Part shown: positions 16,426-24,715 of the stretch, one piece after another
How the letters are laid out: each line of letters starts with the position of its first letter
Numbering within the stretch: position 1 is the stretch's first letter
Assembly (NCBI GenBank): GCA_937936465.1
Contig: CALDDH010000006.1
Coordinates: 1 to 48,917, forward strand
Source: an uncultured Mycoplasmatales bacterium
Lineage (GTDB): Bacteria > Bacillota_I > Bacilli_A > UBA3375
Length of the DNA stretch: 48,917 nt
Reading direction: 5' to 3'
The notes under the pieces: generated by a model
The model's input: the letters and a program-made list of their open reading frames with translations, nothing else
Told to the model about the DNA's origin: nothing
Database searches by the model: none
Program-made: the position numbers and the translations under genes

Positions 16426-19131
16426 ATGGAAATAAAAGATACTTTACTAACACCAAAAACTAAATTTTCAATGAAAGCTAATTTAACAAATCGTGAAAAG
16501 AATTTTCAAAAAGACTGGATTGATAATCAAGTCTTAGAGCAAAGAGAAAAATTAAATAAAAATAAAAAAGAATTTATTTTATTAGATGGTCCCCCTTATG
16601 CAAATGGAGAATTACATGTTGGTCATGCCATGAATAAAATTTTAAAAGATTTTATTTGGCGTTATAAATCAATGAGTGGTTATAATACACAAATAATAAT
16701 AGGTTGGGATACACATGGTCTGCCAATTGAAAATGCTTTACTTAAAAAGGGTAAAGTAAAACGTGATAAATTAACTGATGTTGAATTTAGACAAAAATGT
16801 GAAGAATATGCTTTGAAACAAGTTGAAAATCAAAAAGAAAGTTTTTTATCGTTAGGTCTTCTTACAAATGGTCAAAAAGTTTATAAAACATTAGACAAAA
16901 AATATGAAGCTGAACAAATTCGTGTTTTTGGACAAATGATTGATAAAGGAATAGTTTATAAAGGGTTAAAACCTGTTTACTGGTCTCCATCAAGTCAGTC
17001 TGCATTAGCAGAAGCAGAAGTAGAATATTATGATAAAGAATCACCAGCAATCTACGTTGGATTTGATATGTTATCTGAAAAGTTTTGTGATGTGCAAATT
17101 GTTATATGGACAACAACTCCGTGGACAATTCCAGCAAATCAAGGAGTATGTATTGGGCCTAACTTTGAATACAGTGTAATTGAAATTAGTAATAAAAAAT
17201 ACTTACTTGCAACATCATTAATAGACTCATTTTTAAAAGATATAAACCAAACAGAATATAAAATAGTTTCAATACATATTGCAAGTGAATTAGAAAACAT
17301 TGAATTAAAGCACCCATTGTTTGATCAAAAATCATTTATAATGCTTGGAAATCACGTTACACTTGAAGCGGGAACAGGTTGTGTACATACGGCCCCAGGG
17401 CATGGGGAAGATGATTTTATAATTAGTAAAAAATATCATATTCCTGTAATTTCTGTTATTGATGCAAAAGGTGTTATGACATCTGATGCTGGAATTTATG
17501 AAGGATTATTTTATGAAAAAGCAAATAGTATCATTTGTGAAGATTTAGAAAAGAAAAATCATTTAATTAATTTAACTTTCATAACACATCAATATCCACA
17601 TGATTGGAGAACTAAGAAGCCAATAATTTACCGTGCAACTGATCAATGGTTTGCTTCAATTAAGAAAATAAAAAAAGATTTATTGGATGCCATATCTGAT
17701 GTTAATTGGATAAATACATGGGGAGAAGTTAGGTTATCTAATATGATTAAAGGTCGTGATGACTGGTGTATTTCAAGGCAAAGAAAATGGGGTGTACCAA
17801 TACCGATTATATATACAGAGGAAGGTAATCCGATTTTAGATCAAGTTGTTATTAATCATATTGCTGATTTATTTGAAAAAGAAGGAAGTAATGTTTGGTT
17901 TGGTAAAGATGCAATTGAATTATTACCAATAGGATACACTCATGTTGAAAGTCCAAATTCTATTTTTACTAAAGAAACTGATATTATGGATGTATGGTTT
18001 GATTCAGGTGTTGCTCATAGTTCTGTTTCTAAAAATAAAATGAGATCTTATCAAGCTGATCTAGTTTTAGAAGGAAGTGACCAATATCGTGGTTGGTTTA
18101 ATTCATCATTAATTACGGGTGTTGTAAGTCAAGGTAAGGCACCGTATAAATCTGTTTTATCACATGGATTTATAAACGATAATAAAGGTAATAAAATGTC
18201 TAAATCATTAGGTAATGTAATAACTCCTAAAGAAGTAGTGAACAACCATGGAGCAGATATATTACGTCTTTGGGTCGCTAGCGTTGATTATCAATCAGAT
18301 GTAAAAATAAGTAATCAAATTTTAGATCAAGTTAGTGAAACGTATAAAAAATACCGTAATTGTATGAGGTTTTTATTAGGTAATTTACAAAACTATCAAA
18401 ACCAAAAATTTGAATTTAATGAGTTAGATCAAGTTGATCAATATATTTTAATAGAATTAGATCAAGTTATTGAAAAATCATTAAATGCATATGAAAGTTA
18501 TGAGTTTAAAAATATTTTACAAACTTTAAATACATTTATTACAAATATTCTAAGTTCATTTTATTTTGATTTCATTAAAGATATATTATATATTCAAGAA
18601 GTTGATAATGTTCGTCGTCAAAAAGTTGAATTTGTTTTAAATCAAATATTTATTAGTTTAACTAAATTATTAACACCTATTATTCCTCATACATCAAATG
18701 AAGCTTATCAAAATTACCAATATAATAATCAAAAATTTATTTTCTTAGAAGAAATGCCTGAAGTTAAGGGATATAAAAATATAGAAACAAGTAAATTATT
18801 TACTAGTTTCTTAGATAATCGAGATTTAATTAATAAAGAAATTGAATCTGCTAGAGAACAAAAAAGAATTGGTAAATCATTAGAGGCAAAAGTAATTATT
18901 AAGGCAAGCAAAGATTTAATAAATCAATTAAATCAAATAGATGAATTGCAATTAATGTTAATAGTCTCTAAATTGGAATTAGTTCAAGCTGATCATTTTT
19001 CAATTGAAGTTACAAAGTATACAGAGCATCGTTGTGAGAGATGTTGGAAATATTATTTAGAAACAGAAATCAATCAAAATAATCTTTGTGACTCATGTGA
19101 GTGTATAATCAAAAATATCATAGAAAGGTAA
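16426..19131 (+). CDS. ileS: Isoleucyl-tRNA synthetase
   Basis: Class I synthetase that charges tRNA-Ile. HVGH (64-67) within GPPYANGELHVGHAMNK, the KMSKS loop at 590-594, WTTTPWTIPANQG in the editing domain, and GWDTHGLPIE are all present. The C-terminal zinc motif CERCWKYY, then CDSC, is of the long bacterial type. 901 residues is normal. SD AAGGGAG is upstream. The leader is only about 60 bases, with no T-box. In Firmicutes ileS usually follows the sepF-ylmG-divIVA block; ylmH and divIVA are missing here. Confidence 0.98.
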   Translation: MEIKDTLLTPKTKFSMKANLTNREKNFQKDWIDNQVLEQREKLNKNKKEFILLDGPPYANGELHVGHAMNKILKDFIWRYKSMSGYNTQIIIGWDTHGLPIENALLKKGKVKRDKLTDVEFRQKCEEYALKQVENQKESFLSLGLLTNGQKVYKTLDKKYEAEQIRVFGQMIDKGIVYKGLKPVYWSPSSQSALAEAEVEYYDKESPAIYVGFDMLSEKFCDVQIVIWTTTPWTIPANQGVCIGPNFEYSVIEISNKKYLLATSLIDSFLKDINQTEYKIVSIHIASELENIELKHPLFDQKSFIMLGNHVTLEAGTGCVHTAPGHGEDDFIISKKYHIPVISVIDAKGVMTSDAGIYEGLFYEKANSIICEDLEKKNHLINLTFITHQYPHDWRTKKPIIYRATDQWFASIKKIKKDLLDAISDVNWINTWGEVRLSNMIKGRDDWCISRQRKWGVPIPIIYTEEGNPILDQVVINHIADLFEKEGSNVWFGKDAIELLPIGYTHVESPNSIFTKETDIMDVWFDSGVAHSSVSKNKMRSYQADLVLEGSDQYRGWFNSSLITGVVSQGKAPYKSVLSHGFINDNKGNKMSKSLGNVITPKEVVNNHGADILRLWVASVDYQSDVKISNQILDQVSETYKKYRNCMRFLLGNLQNYQNQKFEFNELDQVDQYILIELDQVIEKSLNAYESYEFKNILQTLNTFITNILSSFYFDFIKDILYIQEVDNVRRQKVEFVLNQIFISLTKLLTPIIPHTSNEAYQNYQYNNQKFIFLEEMPEVKGYKNIETSKLFTSFLDNRDLINKEIESAREQKRIGKSLEAKVIIKASKDLINQLNQIDELQLMLIVSKLELVQADHFSIEVTKYTEHRCERCWKYYLETEINQNNLCDSCECIIKNIIER

Positions 19132-19136
19132 TTGTA

Positions 19137-19979
19137 ATGATTAAGAAAATATTAAGTTTTATTTTTATATTTGGATTTTTAAGCAATGTTAATTTAAGTG
19201 CAACTCAAATAGTTGATGAAAATGAATTATATTATGATCAAAATACTGCTATTTGTGCAAACCTTGAATATACTTTAGAGTTTGATCAAACAGGATTCTA
19301 TGAAGTTATAGTTACGACTGAAGATAACTATATATTAGAAACAATGACAAGTACCTCAGATGAAATCGATTTTATAATGCCTGTTAATGTTAATCATGTT
19401 TACTTCTATATATTTGAATATGATGAAAATGGTCAGGAAATAAGTCATTCTAAAGAAGAATTATATATTGATAATTGCTACTATGATTTACAAAAAGATG
19501 ATTATCAATTAAATCCTTCACAATTTTCAATTGATATAAAAGATAATCAGTTAATTGTTAGTCCACCATCAGAGGAGTTAGAGGACTATAAATTATATAT
19601 AAATGCTTTGGGTAATGAAGAGTCAGATCAAATTAAATTTAACAATAATGATCCACAAACAATTGCAATTGAAAGTAATATATATCAAATTAAAGAACAA
19701 TATTCATCAGTTGATGGTGATGTTGTTAATAATTTTGAAGTAGAAATTATTGATTCAAATGATTATTTAATTAGGTCAGTTGAAGATTCGGATTTGAGCC
19801 TTATCTCTGATGTCTCTATCTTTAACTTTCATCAAATTGCAATCTTGTTATTCTTGTTGTTCTTACTTTTTACAATAAATATATATCGCAAGATTTTAAG
19901 AAGAAGATATCATCAGAAAAAGAAAAAAAAATTAATTGCAAAGAGAAGAAGATTAGAAAGAAATAAAAAATATGAGTAA
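19137..19979 (+). CDS. Unknown exported protein with C-terminal membrane anchor
   Basis: Not recognised. The 280-residue protein begins with a signal-peptide-like stretch (residues 1-22, MIKKILSFIFIFGFL). About 210 acidic, beta-rich residues follow, predicted outside the cell. One membrane helix (~235-257) comes next, and a very basic tail (RRRYHQKKKKKLIAKRRR) that would stay inside. Start ATG 19137 has SD AGAAAGG (19122-19128) eight bases before it; an earlier GTG at 19101 lies inside ileS. It overlaps lspA by eight bases. Its place among division and lipoprotein genes suggests an envelope role, but nothing more can be said. Confidence 0.75.
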   Translation: MIKKILSFIFIFGFLSNVNLSATQIVDENELYYDQNTAICANLEYTLEFDQTGFYEVIVTTEDNYILETMTSTSDEIDFIMPVNVNHVYFYIFEYDENGQEISHSKEELYIDNCYYDLQKDDYQLNPSQFSIDIKDNQLIVSPPSEELEDYKLYINALGNEESDQIKFNNNDPQTIAIESNIYQIKEQYSSVDGDVVNNFEVEIIDSNDYLIRSVEDSDLSLISDVSIFNFHQIAILLFLLFLLFTINIYRKILRRRYHQKKKKKLIAKRRRLERNKKYE

Positions 19980-20433
19980 AAATAAGCAAATAATATTAGT
20001 ATTCTCATTAATTCTTATTGATCAATTAACTAAAATAATTGCAGTGAATTTATTAAATAATTCAATCGTAATATTTGAAGATTTCTTCCAATTCCAATTA
20101 GCAATTAATCTTGGTTCCGCGTGGAGTATATTATCTGGTAGAATAATAATAATAATAAGTTTAGTTGCACTTTATTATTTATCTAAGTTAACTTATGAAT
20201 TTATTGATCAAAAGTATACACTTATCGGTCTTAATTTAATGATTGCTGGAACAATTGGTAATTTAATTGATCGGATTTTTCGTGGTGGAGTAATTGATTT
20301 TCTAGACTTTCAAATATTTAATTATGATTATCCAATTTTCAATTTGGCAGATACATTTTTAGTAATTGGATTGTTATTAATTATAATTGATTATATTGTT
20401 GATGAAATCAAAAATAAAAAGAAAAAGGAGTAA
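19972..20433 (+). CDS. lspA: Lipoprotein signal peptidase II
   Basis: Membrane aspartyl protease that cuts prolipoprotein signal peptides before the lipid-modified Cys. 153 residues with four membrane segments. The catalytic Asp residues lie in NLIDRIFRGGVIDFLDF and NLADTFLVIG, and INLGSAWSIL is the conserved NxGxAF region. A lipoprotein substrate is encoded at the end of the window (48307). The start is inside the preceding gene. Confidence 0.95.
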   Translation: MSKNKQIILVFSLILIDQLTKIIAVNLLNNSIVIFEDFFQFQLAINLGSAWSILSGRIIIIISLVALYYLSKLTYEFIDQKYTLIGLNLMIAGTIGNLIDRIFRGGVIDFLDFQIFNYDYPIFNLADTFLVIGLLLIIIDYIVDEIKNKKKKE

Positions 20434-20434
20434 A

Positions 20435-21343
20435 ATGCAAACTTGGATTGTTGAAGAAACAAATGAAATAAGTAGATTAGATAAATATTGTGCAAGTTAC
20501 TTAGGTAAACCACGTAACTTAATTTTACAATTAATTAAAATAGAAAATATATTAGTCAATGATCAAGTTAAGAAGCCTAATTATACAGTTAAAACTAATG
20601 ATCAAATATCTGTTGTAGAACTAGATAGACCAAATATTGAAGTAGAAGCACATCAAGTCGATTTAGATATTTTCTATGAAGATGATGATCTAATTATTAT
20701 TAATAAATCTTCTAATATGGTTGTTCACCCTGGAGCTGGTAATTATACTAATACAGTTGTAAATGGTCTAATGTATCTAAGTAAAAAATTATCAAGTATT
20801 AACGGTGAATATAGACCTGGAGTTGTACATAGAATTGATAAAGATACAACGGGATTAATTTTATTTGCAAAAAATGATCAAGCACATAATAAAATTGGTG
20901 CACAGTTAAAAGATAAGTCTAGTACAAGAAAATATATTGCACTTGTTCATGGTGTTATTGATGAAGATGAATTAGTAATTGATGCACCTATTGGTCGAGA
21001 TCAAAATGATCGAACTGCTATGACTGTTACTGAAAAAAATAGTAAAGATGCAATAACAAATGTAAAAATTTTGAAAAGATTTGCCAAATATACATTAGTT
21101 GAATGTCAATTAACAACTGGAAGAACACACCAAATAAGAGTTCATATGCAGTATATAAAACATCAAGTTGTTGGTGATCCAAAGTATGGATTAAGAAAAA
21201 CAATTGACTGTGATGGTCAAGCTTTACATGCAAAAACTTTAGGCTTTATTCATCCAAAAACAAATAAATATGTTGAATTTACATCAGAATTACCTGTAAA
21301 AATGCAAAATATGATTAATGAATTAGAAGAACTTGATGAGTAA
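20435..21343 (+). CDS. rluD: Ribosomal large-subunit pseudouridine synthase (RluD family)
   Basis: Converts specific uridines of 23S rRNA to pseudouridine. An N-terminal S4 domain (residues ~14-75) precedes the catalytic domain with HRIDKDTTGLILFAKND, whose Asp is the catalytic residue. ECQLTTGRTHQIRVHM and VVGDPKYG are family motifs. I chose ATG 20435, with SD AAGGAG just before it inside the end of lspA; an upstream in-frame ATG at 20387 would add a Lys-rich piece overlapping lspA. lspA-rluD is a common Firmicutes pair. Confidence 0.95.
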   Translation: MQTWIVEETNEISRLDKYCASYLGKPRNLILQLIKIENILVNDQVKKPNYTVKTNDQISVVELDRPNIEVEAHQVDLDIFYEDDDLIIINKSSNMVVHPGAGNYTNTVVNGLMYLSKKLSSINGEYRPGVVHRIDKDTTGLILFAKNDQAHNKIGAQLKDKSSTRKYIALVHGVIDEDELVIDAPIGRDQNDRTAMTVTEKNSKDAITNVKILKRFAKYTLVECQLTTGRTHQIRVHMQYIKHQVVGDPKYGLRKTIDCDGQALHAKTLGFIHPKTNKYVEFTSELPVKMQNMINELEELDE

Positions 21344-23582
21344 AATATGTTTGATAGGTCAGGTTCAAAAAATTATTTTTTCTGGGGACAATGGATATAC
21401 AATATTATCAATTTTTTTTGATGATACAAAAACAAGTGAAAAAATAGTTGGATATGTAAAAGTTATAGTTGGACAAAAATATCAATTTACTGGGGAGTAT
21501 GTTGATAATGCTAAATATGGGGAACAATTTTATATATCTAGTTATGAAATGGTTAAAATTAGTCAAGGTGATGAAATCATTGATTTTTTATCTTCTAAAC
21601 ATTTTAAAGGAGTTGGGAAAAGAACGGCAACTAAGATCTATGAACAATTTAAAGAACAAACATTAGATGTTATTAAAGATGAGCCTGAAAGATTAAAGAA
21701 TATTGGTGTCAATCAAGAAATAATTACAGAATTATCTAATAAATTAAATAATTTAACAGGAATAGAGCAATTATATCAATTATTAAGACCACTAAATTTC
21801 AGTGATATTTTAATAACTGAAATATATAAGTATTTACAAATAATTAAAGAAGAAAATGTAGTTGGATATGTAAAGTATAATAGTTATAGTTTAATTGATC
21901 ATATTGACTATTTAACATTTGAAAAAGCTGATCAAATTTTCTTGAAATATAATGGTGATCTAGATAGTATTGAACGTTATAAATCAGCAATTATCTTTTT
22001 TGCAAATAAATATTGTTATCAAAATGGTGATACAGTTTTTGAAATTAAGAAAATAATTAGTGATTTATCACAAAAAAAAATTTTAAATCCTGATTTAATT
22101 GACCAAGCAATCAGTAAGCTGATTAGTATTGAAATCTTAATTAAATTAAATGATGATCAATATATCTTATTTGATTTTTATGAAGCGGAGAAGTCAATTG
22201 CTATGAGTATTAAATTAAAACAAGAATCAATTTCGAAAACTATTGATAATAAAATAATTACTAAAAAATTATCTGAACTTGAAAGTCGTTTCAAAATAAG
22301 TTATTCTCCAGTCCAACATCAAGCAATTAAATCAGCTGTTAGTAATAACTTATCAATTATTACTGGCGGACCTGGTACTGGTAAAACTACGATAATTAAA
22401 GCTATTGCAACGATATTTACAGAAGATGTATCATTAGATATTGATGAACAAATATCTAGGAAAAGTATTATTTTATGTGCTCCAACTGGTCGGGCTGCTC
22501 AAAGGATGAAAGAAGCTACTGGTTTACAGTCTAGAACTATTCATTCATTATTGGAATGGGACCCTTATACTAAAAGTTTTAATCGTGATATTGATGATCC
22601 ACTAGTCCAAGATTTAATAATAATTGATGAATTTTCAATGGTAGATATATTTTTAGCAATGTCTTTGTTTAAAGCGATCAGACCAGAGGCAATAATTGTT
22701 ATTGTTGGAGATGCAGCTCAGCTTGAATCAGTTAATCCTGGTAATGTAATTGGTGATTTAATAAGATCACAAAAAATTGCGACAGTTCATTTGGACCAAA
22801 TTTTCAGACAAGGTGATGGTTCAACTATTGCAAAGTTAGCTGAAAACATTGATAATAATTTAGAATTTGAATTATCAAATACACATGATATGAGCATTAT
22901 TAATAAACAAAAAAATATTACAGATATTGTTAAGCAAGTTGTTGATAAAAGTTATGAGGCAGGTTTCAGTGAATTTGATGTTCAAGTTTTATACCCTAAA
23001 TATGCTGGTGATTCTGGTATAAATAATTTAAATAAAAAATTAAAACCGGATATTACTAAAGATTTTTTTGAAACAGCAAATGATAAGCTTCAAGTTGGTG
23101 ATAAAGTCATGCAACTTAAAAATAATTATGAAAAAGACATTTATAATGGTGATATTGGTTTTATTCAAGCGATAGTTAATCAAAAAGCTAAAGCTACTGA
23201 AATTGCATTAATTGTCAAATTTAAAGACAAAGAAGTTAAATTAACTAAAAAAGATTTATTAGATTTAACACATGCATATGCAATATCAATTCATAAATCT
23301 CAAGGGAGTGAATTTAAAGTTGTAATTATTCCAATTACAAAAGAAAGTTTCCATATGCTTAGTAAAAAATTACTTTATACAGCAATTACACGTGCAAAAG
23401 ATAAATTAATCCTTGTAGGAGAGATAAATATATTTTATAATGGTATTATGAAAGAAAATCAAAAACGAGAGACATACTTAAGTAAATTACTAATTGATCC
23501 AAAGTTGTTTAACCAAGGATTAGAAAATGAGTTAGTACAAGTTGTTAATCCTTATGATTTTCTAGAAGAAGAGTCAAAATAG
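21336..23582 (+). CDS. recD2: RecD2 (RecD/TraA-type) DNA helicase
   Basis: 5'-3' SF1B helicase of the AddAB-independent RecD2 type, acting in DNA repair and replication-fork care. 748 residues. The N-terminal OB-like part and helix-hairpin-helix (FKGVGKRTATKIYEQF) precede Walker A ITGGPGTGKTTI, motif II IIDEFSMVD, GDAAQLESVNPG, and the C-terminal motifs IHKSQGSEF and TAITRAKDKL. It overlaps the rluD stop; ATG 21336 chosen over the TTG at 21333. Confidence 0.95.
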   Translation: MSKICLIGQVQKIIFSGDNGYTILSIFFDDTKTSEKIVGYVKVIVGQKYQFTGEYVDNAKYGEQFYISSYEMVKISQGDEIIDFLSSKHFKGVGKRTATKIYEQFKEQTLDVIKDEPERLKNIGVNQEIITELSNKLNNLTGIEQLYQLLRPLNFSDILITEIYKYLQIIKEENVVGYVKYNSYSLIDHIDYLTFEKADQIFLKYNGDLDSIERYKSAIIFFANKYCYQNGDTVFEIKKIISDLSQKKILNPDLIDQAISKLISIEILIKLNDDQYILFDFYEAEKSIAMSIKLKQESISKTIDNKIITKKLSELESRFKISYSPVQHQAIKSAVSNNLSIITGGPGTGKTTIIKAIATIFTEDVSLDIDEQISRKSIILCAPTGRAAQRMKEATGLQSRTIHSLLEWDPYTKSFNRDIDDPLVQDLIIIDEFSMVDIFLAMSLFKAIRPEAIIVIVGDAAQLESVNPGNVIGDLIRSQKIATVHLDQIFRQGDGSTIAKLAENIDNNLEFELSNTHDMSIINKQKNITDIVKQVVDKSYEAGFSEFDVQVLYPKYAGDSGINNLNKKLKPDITKDFFETANDKLQVGDKVMQLKNNYEKDIYNGDIGFIQAIVNQKAKATEIALIVKFKDKEVKLTKKDLLDLTHAYAISIHKSQGSEFKVVIIPITKESFHMLSKKLLYTAITRAKDKLILVGEINIFYNGIMKENQKRETYLSKLLIDPKLFNQGLENELVQVVNPYDFLEEESK

Positions 23583-23596
23583 TTTGAGGGAGCAAG

Positions 23597-24715
23597 ATGA
23601 AAAATTTTATTGAAGAAAAAATAATTAAAAGGTTAGTTATTATAATATTATTAATGATAATAGTCTTAATATTTACTGTAATTAAAGATGATATATTTAA
23701 ATTCATTTCTATTATAATTTCGATCTTGTTACCAGTGATCTTAGGATTAGCTTTAACCTATATATTATGGCCATTTGTTAAGAAACTACAACTATATCTT
23801 AAATCAAGGTTATTAACAATAATAATTATTTATACAATGATTATAGTTATTATTGGATATTTATTATTTGCTTTTATTCCATTCATATATTTAGCATTTA
23901 AGCAGATAACAGAATTTATCAATACATTTGATTTTAATTTAATAACTAGTAGAATTAATGAATTAGTTGGAAATGATCAATTTGTAATTAATGCCTATTC
24001 TCAGCTAAGAGAAAATATTTCAATTGAAAATGAATTTGAATTATCAGCATGGTTAACTGGTATTTTCTCAGCAATTACATCTATAATATCTTTTTCAGTT
24101 AATATTTTAATTGGTGTTGTAATATCTGTTTATGCATTAATGATTTATGAGACAATCCCACATAAATTCAAAATTATTTTACCACCAAATAAAAGAAAAC
24201 AAGTTTTAGGATTATTTTATGAAATTAATCATGGACTAAGAAATTATTTTAAAGGATTATTAACAATTATATTAATTGACAGTTTTCTTGCATTTTTATT
24301 TTATTTAATAATTGGTTTAGATCAAGCATTAAACTTAGCAATTATATTAGGGGTCTTCTTACCAATACCTTTCTTAGGTTATTTACTTGGTGGAACAGCA
24401 GCCTTTATTCTAGCAGTCAGTATGTATTCATTTACTCGTGGAATCATTGTAATAATTGGTTTATTTGTAATAAATATGATTTCTGCAAATTTCATTGAAC
24501 CAAAAATAATTGGTAAAAAAATTAAAGTAGAACCAATTATTGTAATAATCGGACTAGTGATAGCTTCAAGTTTATGGGGTGTAATTGGTTTGATTTTAGC
24601 AATGCCACTTGTTACAATTTTAGGTATATTATACAATAATATAAAAACATCATACGATGGGTGGTTTGAAGAACTACAAGAGATAGAGGAGAAGAATGAC
24701 AACAGATCAAATTAG
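23597..24715 (+). CDS. AI-2E family permease
   Basis: 372-residue membrane protein of the AI-2E/PerM/YdbI family with about seven hydrophobic segments. The family block GLDQALNLAIILGVFLPIPFLGYLLGG is followed by NFIEPKIIGKKIKVEPIIVIIGL and a GLILAMPLVTILGILYN ending. Members are linked to export of small molecules or Na+/H+ exchange; the substrate here is unknown. SD GAGGGAG precedes the ATG. The last 20 bases overlap alaS. Confidence 0.9.
   Translation: MKNFIEEKIIKRLVIIILLMIIVLIFTVIKDDIFKFISIIISILLPVILGLALTYILWPFVKKLQLYLKSRLLTIIIIYTMIIVIIGYLLFAFIPFIYLAFKQITEFINTFDFNLITSRINELVGNDQFVINAYSQLRENISIENEFELSAWLTGIFSAITSIISFSVNILIGVVISVYALMIYETIPHKFKIILPPNKRKQVLGLFYEINHGLRNYFKGLLTIILIDSFLAFLFYLIIGLDQALNLAIILGVFLPIPFLGYLLGGTAAFILAVSMYSFTRGIIVIIGLFVINMISANFIEPKIIGKKIKVEPIIVIIGLVIASSLWGVIGLILAMPLVTILGILYNNIKTSYDGWFEELQEIEEKNDNRSN

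Noticed and set aside
19101-19136. Longer start for the unknown membrane protein
   Set aside because: It would begin inside ileS and put a charged leader before the signal peptide; the SD fits ATG 19137.
24379-24702. 107-codon antisense ORF opposite the AI-2E family permease
   Set aside because: It lies within a clear gene, has no SD, and arises from the low frequency of stop complements in hydrophobic codons.
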